NCBI RefSeq assembly: GCF_963678635.1
Contig: NC_087067.1
Coordinates: 34,809,509-34,873,508, forward strand
Direction of reading: 5' to 3'
DNA: 64,000 nucleotides
Source of the DNA: Symsagittifera roscoffensis
Taxonomy: Eukaryota; Xenacoelomorpha; Acoela; Convolutidae
Numbering within the stretch: the stretch's first letter is position 1; each line of letters begins with the position of its first letter. The notes under the pieces were generated by a model. The model searched no databases and was not told where the DNA came from. It saw nothing but the letters and a program-made list of their open reading frames with translations. This document shows, one piece after another, positions 13,201 to 25,200 of this stretch. A program made the position numbers and the translations under genes.

Positions 13201-16200
13201 TCATTACTGAACAAAAATTAAACGTGATATTTTCAAAGAGAAAACAAATCAAAAGTTAGCTATAAACAAAAATAAACTCAACAGAGGGTCGATTACACCT
13301 AAAATAGAAAAATGCTTAACTTTTTAATAATTTTTTCCCGCCTGGGTCAATTTCTTGAATGGGGCTTCTCGGTTTCAATTAAATAGTTTTAATCATAATT
13401 TTTTGGATAATTACAATCAAGGAAAAACGGTTTTAATCGGCATGCTTTGACACATTTTATTGATCAATAAGTAGAACTTGTTTCTGTAGGTTTCTAGGTT
13501 ATGGGTAGAAAATACTACCCGAGAACTAAAAAAAAAATAAAATTAATTCTTTTCATATAGAGAATGGTTTAAAGGTGCGAATGAAGAGGTTTTACGTTTA
13601 ATAAATGTTTACTGGTAGAAGGTCCATTGCATTGAGTCGAAGAATTTAACTACTTTTTTATTCTTTGCTTAATGAGACACCTGAAAACGGGCCGGGTTGG
13701 CTTAATGGTGTTCTCCCAAACTATTCTAATTTGTATTGATAAATAACTTTGTAACTAGATATCGTTTGGAAACAATTTATTATTATCATTTTTATTATAT
13801 ATCACTCGAACTATTGAAATGACTTTTTGGCAACTGATTTTGGATGAAAAAATAATTTTGGATGAAATAGGACTGCTCGCGCACTTTATTCGCTCGAAGT
13901 TAGCCCAAAGGTATGTAACAAAACGAATAAACTAAAACACACCCGAAGACAAACTTCCTCCCTATTTTCAATAGTCGGCACAACAAGACTATGACATAAC
14001 AGTTTCAATCACGGGCCCTTAAGCCGATGAATATCATTTTTGCACAATAATCTTCGAATGCAGGTACCAGCTAAAAAGGATCGGGCGTGTTCATAATGAA
14101 AAGAGAACCGAGCGGCCCGACAGTGGTGACCGAGCTCTAGATAAAACTCGTCGCCTAGTAAAGTGATCACAAGCACGCGTTTACTCTAATATAAGAAAAT
14201 CTCAAGATGCGAGGGAAATTGGAAAACGGACGAACACTTGCCTGCTTGTCATGAAACGAAAGCAGTTTGATTTGAACTTTTCGGCATCAAGAACACCAGT
14301 CTAATTATCATTACTGAAGTATCACACTTGACGATTGCACTGGCTGAGTAGCCAGTATATAATAGCTAACGTCAACGTCGCAAACATAACCCAAGAAAAT
14401 TGAACTTACGGACTCAAGTTTGGAAAAATGATGAGCTTTACCTCATATTTAAGGCGCAAAAAACCGACAGACAAAAAAATCTAATAATTACTTTTTAAAA
14501 GGATAAACTTGGCCCGCTGTTGAAAAAGGTTACATGTATTTTCATGATTTTGAGTCAACATAACACCATTTTGAGTCAACATAACTGCTAAGAAGAATTG
14601 CATGCATGAATTTGAATTGTCTTTTATCCGAAATATTGGGCGGAACAATTTTTTGGTTTTTCCGATAATATTTAGAGTAAAATTCATATATACTTTTAGT
14701 GACGCCGAATCGAGTTTTTTTTTCAATTTTTCTGTCTGTCATTTTGTGCGCCATGAAGAGGATGACTTGAGCTCATCGATTCAATTTTTTTTGTGTTGCT
14801 TGCGAGGACGTTTGATCAGCAAAAAATCAAATCTGAGATTAGTTACAACAAACTCGCTGTTTCACGCCTTTAGTGTAAAATTTTTCAGATTTTGATCCGG
14901 CTTGCTCTTTCCAAAAAAAAATTTAAAATTTTTTTGCTTGCTATTATCAAAGAACTGACACATTTTAGCTTAGATGTCCACAATTTTATTTAGGTTTCAA
15001 TAATTTAGCTCAGGCTTAATTGTGAGCAATTTTCTGTAAAAAGTAGTGGTCTAAATTAAAATTATTCGCTTATTAAATGTCTATTCACTCTTGTCTAATC
15101 TTGATCAGTAAAATTTCAATCTCAGTTCTATTATGAGAATCGACTCAAGTGCTACAAAATCCTTATCTTATGTCCTACAAAACCGAGTCGTAAATAGACA
15201 GTCGTCTGTCGTCCTTTTTTATCATTGATTATAACCATTTGGAATTAGTGTTCCGACCATTGAAAATGGGGAGGAACGTTGTAGTCGGGTGCCTTTTATT
15301 TTTTTTTTGTTTTCCACGCAAAATCAGGTACCACATATAATCATCGGACTGGATGGATTGAAATTTTGATTTTTGCTCTAATTTCGAGTCTGATTTTATA
15401 TGCTCAATTTCATTCACAAAAAAAAAACTAGTTTCAGATGAGAAAATTTTTTTAAACAAAATTTTGGGAATCAAAAACTTCATCAAATTTTCAAAAAAAA
15501 ATTTGAAATTTTTTTTGATGTTTTTAACGATTTTTTTTTGTTTTCCATCAAAACTGCCGTCCAACTTGCCTATTTTACTATGATTGTCGCATATGCCTAT
15601 TTCATATGTGATTTTTCATTCAGATCCTTTTATCACCCCACACAGAAAAAAAACGATACTAATTTAAAAAACATTTTTTTTTGTAATTTTTAAGACTATG
15701 ATAGGAACATTTCGTGCTATTTGCACAGTAACAAGCTATCCTTGTTCCTTTTTCATTTTTTATCTGTGAAATAACTCATAATGTTTCAAAAGTCATTGTG
15801 ATTGCTATGACTTTGTTCAACAGGTACTGGTATTACCGAGAGCAATTCTTTAACAGTATTCCAACCACTCGTAAAATCAAACTAAAAACAATTCCGACAG
15901 CAAAATGAAAGCAAAAATTTTTGAGATATGTTCACTTGTTCACATGAATACATTTTTGCAGTTCAGTACATCCAAAAAATTAATATGGTAATTTCTATAT
16001 CGACTCTCAGACAAAATCAAAATGGAAGTACTCGAAAAAGCCCCAAAAATTTAAAAAGATAAAATTGTACCACAATCTCCGCTCAGATGCATTTTGCCGC
16101 TTATTTGACTAATCGTCGGCTTCACATCTTCATCTTTGGTTTCAGTTCCAGCTTGCGAAGAGTTTGCGTACAGTTTTGAGATCCAAATAGCCTAAAACAA

Positions 16201-19200
16201 AATCCATAGATTTGAAAAATTAATGAAAACTGTATGACTAGCACTGTTCAAAAAGAAAATTTTATTGACGTTAACTGGAAAACAAATTACATGCGTTTTT
16301 CAAAACAAATAACTAATATAACTTAATTTTTTTTTCTTTGCTTTTTAAAGGTTTGCTCTTTATTTATTTTGAAATTTCGTTTTTGAGAATTCGTTTTTGT
16401 AGAAACCTAAGATCAATGGCAAAATAACATAGATAATATGCATAAGGAGATCAGCCATCTCACTTAATGCATTGAATTGCACACATAGGTATAACAAAAA
16501 TGTAACTTTTTGCTTATGGCTAAAAAAAATTTTGAAAATTCGATAGGCTAAAAACTCTATATGTACAAACAAAAAAAGTATGCCACGATTGTTAACCTTA
16601 GCTTTTTGAAAATGAGTTTTTAAAAAGTTTTAGTTTATCAAACCACATAAAAATATAACAACCCGTACATAGTAAATGTTCTATTTCAGTTCTGAAATAA
16701 TCTTTTTCAGATCTAATATTCAGGTTTTGAAATGTTAAAATAACGCTTGGATAATTTAAAAATTGGTTATTTCAGTTCTGATTTCAGATCTGAGTTTTTG
16801 TTTTGTTCTTGGTTATTTTAGATCTGAACACAATGTTCGCAATTTTTAATACCTTTGTATTTGATAGCTTCTGCTAGCTACTAGCAGGTACTCAGCATAG
16901 CCTCCAAAGGAAGACTGCCAAAATATGTTTCCCAAGCATGAGGTAAACATAAAAACGCATAAGTAGCGCATAGATCAAAAAAATGCTAGGTCTTCTAGCA
17001 GTTTTTGAAAACTTTTTATCACAGTTAAACAAGAAATTTAGTTCAAAAACAAGTCTATGTGAAATTACTCGGAAGTTTTTTCCCCGCTAGTTAATCTTAA
17101 CCTAATTGTGTATTGCAGAAACACAAAAAAAATAATTGCTCATAATGCATAAATTACAATTTGACAAAGGGTTTCTGAGATCTAATTTCAGATCTAAAAT
17201 CTTGTTTTTCAAGGCTGCTTCAGATCTGAAATTTTCTATTTAAGATCCAAAATTCACATCTGGAATTTTCAAATTCTTGTCAAGAATAAATAAAGAATTT
17301 CAGATCTGAGACTCAACTAATATAAGAAATAAAGAATTTCAGATCTTGCGCAGAAAATCCGCTGGGTACGGGAATTTTATTCTGGTATCAAACAGAAGTC
17401 ATTGTCATTTAGATAACCAAAACTTGCTAGTCGTTTTATTAAATATTAGAACTGCTAGCATTGCATTTTTTTATAGACAAGTTCTTTGAAATAAGTTGAC
17501 TAGCTCTTTTGGTGTTTGGAGATCAAACCTGGAGGGTGCTTTTTAAATTAGCTCCACGACTAGAAATACCGACATATTATACCCGACACTATTTGGATTT
17601 TACTATTATGGGGATCCAACTTGGTGGGAGGAAAAATGTAAGCCGATCAAAATGTCGACTTTCGGAATAAGTTGAAAGAAACAAAAAAAGTTATCATTCT
17701 GGCATAATGGCATCTGTTTTGACCACTTAGGTCGAAACATGACGTCCAATTCTCATCTAGGGAATGAAGAAGCCTTGAATATTTCCACTGTCCTGTAGTG
17801 CAGTGAACTATTCGAAAGTTTTTGAAAATGTTTGTTCGGACCATCTGAAAAATGGGGAGGAATTTTGCATTCTGGTGTGTTTTATTTTTTTTATTTTTCT
17901 TTTTCACGCAACACCAGATTCCACGTATAATTTTTGGAATGGGAATATATCCTAATGGGAATTTATCCTATTTAAAAAGTTTCAAAATATTTTTTTTTAA
18001 AGTTGTCCCAGTATCGAGAAAAACAGGTTTAAAATTTTTGAATTTAAGTCTAAATGCTAGGAATACAGTGAGCGAGCAGGCTTACAATTGCTTATTTTTG
18101 CTTAATTTAGGCCCTGAAATCTTAGTTTTTTTGAAGCTGTTTTTGAAGTTTTTTTGAATATGTTTTTTTTTTAAATATGTTTTCTGAGTCATTTTTCAAT
18201 AATTTTTGCTTGTCTTTCTAAAACTGTCGAATATTCTTAGTTCCGGTTTTTCGTTTTGATCCTTTTTTTCACATCACGCAGAAAAAAAATGACATTAAGT
18301 TGAGAAAAAAATTTATTTTGTTTCGTTTTAATTTTAGACTACAGTCGGAACAGTCTGTGCCACTTGCACAGTAACCAACTATTCTTGTTTGAACTTGTCA
18401 TTTCTTTATAAACACAAGTTGTCCTTATCAAAAGCGATATAGTTCGTGTTTTAATCCACTACTAGTATGTGGCTAATTGACCCGCCCTAAATTAGTTTGA
18501 AAAAACTTCAGAGTCGTATTAAACATTCGCCTACGACACGAGACAGAGTCGAAACTAAAAATATACAAAACTAGCTGTTTTTATATCTGTTTAATTTTTC
18601 AGAGGAAAGAAAAATAGAAAAACTTTTTTAAAAAGTTTCAGTTGAAATTTTGCACATCGTGACCACAAGTGCAAAAACGAAGAATTTTTGTAATGATCTC
18701 TTCTTGTCTGTAAAGATCAGAAAATTACAGCGCAAAAAATGAGATTCGGCAGTACTGCCGTTAACTTTTAGTTTTTTGGAATACAAAGCGAGGCCTAACC
18801 AGTTTAGTTTTTTTCTTAAGTTGCAAGAAATCAATTTGTAACGAAGCAACCAAAAAAATTTTATCGTTACCAAAATTTTTCTTGAGCAGAAAATTTTCAA
18901 GCATTGCGAAATTATTTTAAGAATGCGTTTTGCTTACTAATCTTATTTTTTTTCGGGTGTCCTACGATTTATTACCAGCCAAGTTAACACCGCACAGTTT
19001 AATTCCTATACAATTCAGTACAAAAAAATCAATTGCACAGCAAGTTAACTCAGTTAAACACGCTAAAATGAAGCTTTCTACATTACCTAAGACTCCTATT
19101 GACGAGACCGTAGTTTAATTTCATTTAGATGTTTCACCAAACCATTATGATGCGTAAGCAAACCTGCTTGTGCTTATTTATAACAGTTTGACGTAATGTA

Positions 19201-22200
19201 TCTGACAAACGTAAAAATCTCAAATTCATGTTATGCTGTACTCAAGTGATTAAAAAAGCGCAAATACGAAACACAAATTTAGGTTGAGTCTTTTTTCGAA
19301 TTCACAGTTTCATCAAATAACAAGCAAATTCTTATGGCTTCCGGTCACGATTTTGCTTCAGGTGAAAAATCAAATTTACCGAACACTGGATTTGCTCAAA
19401 ATACCAAGCACATAATTGTCGAGCATCTTTTATAACAGAAAATAACGATTTGATCGAGACGCGTGGAAAGCATAACCAGCGACAAAATATCAGCGACAAA
19501 ACATCAGCGGCAAAACCAGATACCCGAAACGTCATCAAGCATTTAACAGATCTCAGCGAGAGATTTACACCATTTATCTCAGTTGCCAGTGCAGCTGTGC
19601 CAGTAACAAATGATTTGGCTTTTCAGTTTGTCCTCCCAACTAAAAACAAACTGATTCAAACTGCTGCGCGCACACCTAAGCAACTAGATGTTAATATGTC
19701 ACCCATCCCCTTTGCGCAAAGTTTCAAGATCACTGATTTTTTTGGAAGTTTCATCTGTTGTAACAGTGGATCAAATGGTCCTGAGCAAATCTTTTTGTGC
19801 GAGAACCCCGAAAGGTTGAAAAATCTGGAAAAACTGTCTTTCTGGTTAGATGATGGAACTTTTTAAATTCTTCCCAAAACGTCTCATCAGCTATATTCAA
19901 GTCTTGTTAATTTATCTGGTACTGCCCCTGCTTGCAAATACGTCTTCATTCCCATCAAAAACGAGAAGAAACTGCAAGAAATGTTGCGACAGAAACTGTT
20001 TAGAACCGAAAATAAATATTAAAAACGACGAGCTAAGTCTGTACATCGGCTCTACTTACAAAAAAACCTGGGGCCAAACCCGTGAATGTTTATACCCATC
20101 CTCTTTTTGTAATCAGCAAGATGCCGCACTGATAGAGAATTCCAGAACAACAAATGCTGTCAAAGGATGGCATTTTGGCATCCAATCCTAATTCAGCGGA
20201 GCCCAACCAAAATTATAGAAATTGTGGTAATACTCTAAACATACGCCTCCAAGCAAAATCTAATTTTATTTGATGCATCGAGGGGCCATAAAATCACAAA
20301 AAAAACCGTGTGTTAACTGAAAAAGTACAAAACTAATGTCCCGTTACGAAGATAAAACTGATTTGTACATTTTCAGAGCGTTACTCAGTTTGTCTTAAGC
20401 CAGTGTAAAGTTTGTCTTGTTTTTTTAACCATTCATATCCTTAAAATTTCAACTTTGTTTGCACATAAATTTTGTTCAGTTTCTTTTGGAAAAGATATTT
20501 TTTGTAGAATCCCGGAAAAAGTAAATAAACGCAAAATTTTGACTCGTGCACTTGCATTTTTTTTGGAATGCTAGGTTAGGACTTGGGGCTTTATCTTTGG
20601 GTTTATGTGACAACAAATCAATAAAAGCTTAGCTGAACAAAGTAACTGTGCTAAAAAATTCAATTCGAGAATAACCCTTAAAATGAATGGTATTTAGTCT
20701 TTTGGAATTGGTTAAAATTTTTTCAAGTTTCTGTTTCGGCTAAAAATGTCTGGAAAACCATTAATTGCGGGACCTTGAAATTTGTTGAAAGAATTATCAT
20801 TTTGGTTCGAATCATCTTAACAATCCGATTTATTGGCAAGGTCATTTCTATTCAAAACTTATGCGAATTAAGTAGCGCAAAAATTTCTGGCTTTAAATGG
20901 TCAAATTTTTCTTGCTTTTTTCTTTGATTGTTACCGAACTCCACTTTGAAGTGAGTTCTTTTCTCATTTTGGATTAAAACAGTGTTAACTTACAGATATA
21001 TTTTTAAAATGTAGTGGTTTTAAATTGCTAAGGCATCGAAAAGTAGTGAGTGAAAATGTATGGTGTTAAGTTGTATAGGGTTAAAAAAAGTGGGAACTTT
21101 TTTTAATGATTAAAAACAGATATTGTTTTAAGAGAATGAATAAATTAACAAGTGTAATATAGTGGGATTAAAATAGTAAGGGAGCTAAATATTTAGGTTT
21201 TACGCACGAGTTTTTTTAGACTAACATAGGATATAGAGTATTTCAGTAAACTGTTCTGTTAATAAGGTGGTTAAAGATACATAAACATACACACAATGTT
21301 TACATAAAAAATTGCTCCAAAACTTTTTCCCTAAAAAATACGTTATCCATTTTCATTCAAGAAGCAACCAAAACGGCGATTTCATTGGTTTGAATTTTTT
21401 ATCGATAAAATTTTTTTATCCTTTGAGATCCTAGTTAAGATTGTAATTGGAAGAAAGTTGTCAGTGGTGCATTTACAAGTTAAATTATCTAATGCGAAAG
21501 ACTAATAAGTCGGGGGGGGGGGGGGGGGGCGTGGTGAAGTGGCTACGTCTCTGCCTCTCAATCGAAAGGTCGGATGTTCGAGGCCCTTCATGAACCGTGC
21601 TTGGTCGGATGTTCGAGGCCCTTCATGAACATGAAGCAGCCCAGAAAAAAAAACTATATGCATGTAAATCTTAGGCAGGGGCGCAACAGCGGTTCTCCAT
21701 GATAAGCTGTTCAGCTCGTATGTTGGTCCTTTCCTCGTGGTTAAATAGTCGTCAGCAATGCAAAATTCCATTGCATTATGACTACGTTAAATGCTCTTGC
21801 TGGAAGTTCTTCTTTCGTGATATATTAGAAAAATAGAGATTTGCCCAACTTGAAACAAGTTTAATATTTTTAAATGCACGAACAAAAAATAAGGCTCTCG
21901 CAAGATGATCGGCTTACATGCTAAACTGCAATCCTTGATTCATGTTCACTCTATCATTATTATTCTCAGGTATATTAGCAGCGGATTGGGGCGGAGCAAG
22001 CGTTCACCACTTCCAATGCGGCGTTTGAAATTGAGGTTGATACTAATTTAAAAGAATCATTTTTATTGCGCGTGCTAATCGACCGACATGGTAATCGCTA
22101 CGCCCTCGAAAGTTTCCTGCATTCACTTTTCCTTAATAGTTGCGTGGACTAAAAAATATGATTTTTGCGTGCTCCTCCTTGAAACAGAACAATTTTTGCG

Positions 22201-25200
22201 ATGAAATAATGCCTTGAATTTCCAGCTGCATCAAATTGTTTTCCATTGTAATTGTCTAAATTTAAAATGATTCTGTCCACATACCTCAATTTCGAGATCG
22301 TTTGTGATTCCGATTCCAACATAGCTGTATTCCACTGAATTTTCTTCACTTTCAGGAGAAAAGAAAATATCTGAAATGCAAAAAAGAAACACTTCTCCAA
22401 GCATGAAGTTCAGCCTTTTTTCACCGCCCAAAAAACCCTCATTGTGAAAAATTTACAGTATCCATTTTGAGTTACCCACTAAAAAAATTTAAAAACTTTC
22501 TTCGGCTCGACTTCATACTAAACTTAACAGGACAATTAGCGCCAAAAGTGCAAAAAGGGCTTCTTGGACTTGTTTTGAAAATTTTATGAGCGGCATGAAA
22601 AAAATTGGCGGAATGGGGTCTCTGTTGCAGTGCTTTCAGATACATTATATGATCAACATATCCAAAAACAATATGAATCGACCGCGTGTGAGCTACTCCT
22701 TCAAACTAAATTTTTCCCTTGCATACAATTTAAAAATGATGCAATGCCTTTGATAAACTTTAATATGAACCCTTTTAAATATACGTAAAATTTAGGAAGT
22801 ATTGGCGACCTTTTGCTTCGACCAGGGGTACACTAACAATACCCCTCTCCACCTCAGTGATGTGGAACACCCTCACATAGGCACCTGCCACACCCCCCAG
22901 CTGAAAATTGACGTTGTAGGCCATCATGAACACGTTGCCATTCCAATCCGAACAGGTCAAGTGTTGGTCCACTTTCACGCTCACTCTCTGAACAGACGAG
23001 AACACAATTTTATACAATTTTTTTCACTGGTTTCTAATATTCAGACACGCATAGTTCAACGCACGAGCTCAGATCCATGAGTTTTTTTGTGATGTCAGAA
23101 AGCTTTTTCGAGAAAACTTTGAGACTACGTTGGCGAGTAAATAACACAGAACAAAATATGCCAAGGAATTAACTGAACTGGTTAATTGAAATCATCGGTG
23201 TCACAAAAGTGTTGGAGACATAACTACGATTCTATGCTATCATCAATGATAGCTACCTTGCAATAAGATTGACGGCGAATCTCTTCAAATTCCTTATTAT
23301 AAATGATGAAAATTACTTCAGAAAGCGACAAAAACATAAAGTAAGTATGTTCAGTTTCATTTAGCAGAATGCTGAGTTAGTTTGACGCGGTTTCTGATAT
23401 GAAGTTTGGATTTATTTTCCCGGGATGACCTCTATACACGAAAAATTAAAACTTTATTTTATTCGATAGTCATTTAAGAATGAGCCAGTTGGAAAACACT
23501 TTTTCTAGATCCATGACAAGGAAAACAAACAAAAAAAAAACGTTAGAAAATTATGTATAATTTCTAAAAGTTTTTAAAAATTTTTTGCAGATCTTTCTTG
23601 AATTTTTGATTTCCACTGAAAAAAAAATTGTCAAAAATTTAAAATGCCGTTAGAATCACGACTAAAAGGGCTTCAATATGATATATCACTCAACCCATTC
23701 CGATAACTGTTTGTTGTATCTATTTTATGTGAAAAAGATAAAACATACCCGAAAACTAAGTTCTTCCCCATTTTCAATAGTCGGATCAACAAATCTTATC
23801 GTACGTCTCTTACTTGGAGCATATCGACCAAATGTTTGTCAGACAATTTCCATGAATGAAAATTGTTTGATATAGGCAATTTTTAGTTTGCTGGATATAA
23901 GATCCGAAGTAAAAGTTCCAAACTTAAAGCAAAATTTTTCTCAAATTTTAGCCGCAACATTACTTTCATGCTCAAATAAGCGATTTTCGACAAATAAATT
24001 GCATGCAAAATTTTGTTGTTTTTTGTCTATAACGCAGTCTAGTCAGTAATTCTTCCTCTCAATCAATGGGGTTTCTTGCATTAGAAAAACCGTGCTCATT
24101 AACTTTTTGGACAAAACACAAAATATTTTACAAATAAAACAAATTTTTGATTTATGGAAAAATGCTTGTCATATAATTTTCAGTTATGAAAAAATTATTT
24201 TCGTAGAGTTTTAAAAAAAACTATCAGTACCTACAGAATTTTGAACGAAACTGTATGATAAGCTTTTTTTCCAATAATGAAAACTGTATGACGAGCATTT
24301 TTGTTCATCCCGGGTTACTAGTATTATTCTAAAGAAAAGGTCAATTTTACCCTCGGATTGTTTGTGAGCTGCATTGAGTTGCAGTCTTCCAAATCCTTAT
24401 CTCTAAAGCTCTTTCGCGATTCTTCCAACTTCTCTGCCTTTTTTGCCCGCGCTGTGCATTTCACACTACCTAAGGCCACAAAAGCATACAAATCACTGTT
24501 CATATCTTTTTAAAAAATTATGGTTTCAGCAAAAGAAGGTTACTAGATGAATTTGAACAGAAAATTCAGAAGCAAATTAATCAAACGCCAAGCGGATCAC
24601 TTTACTTATTTCGCACTTTCACGTTAATGGGTACGAAATTACATATGCTTAACCTAACCATCAAAATAGTTCTTTTTAGGGTGTCATGATGCGACCTTCG
24701 GTACCTCGCACACAATTTGTCCTCATGAAGCCATGCTGCAGATTTATTTATCATTGCTTATCCAAGGTCACAGATATGGCCCATACCGAATGCCACGCCG
24801 TGCGTGGTCACTCTGTTGTTTTGCCACATCGTTTGTTAGATGTCTATTTATCTCTTTCTCAAGCTCTATATTCTCTTGGTCAAAGTTGTGAATAATAAAA
24901 ACTAAATTGGTACTAAGTATCTAACATTAACCTTTGCAACTAACTAAACAACTAATGTATCAATTTACTTTTACTGAACAACTAAGTTTTGACTCGTTAT
25001 TTCTCGGCAAATGTCATGGCGCAGCCAGCAGTTCCTGTGAATGAAGACCATCTGTTAATCCGCCATTCCTCTGGGAATCTTGGATAGGTCAATTCTTCCT
25101 AGCAGTGGGTCTAAAGGACAATATCAACCCTCAGGGCCTCCTAGTAGAGCCTACAGAAATCATCGACGATCCCCCCCCCCCCTCGAAACCAGAGGCAGTT

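Noticed and set aside
22349-22370. Longer version of exon 6 from acceptor gcatttcag
   Set aside because: With the better exon 5 donor it reaches a stop after five codons. It works only with the weak donor AAAG|gtcgcc at 22809.
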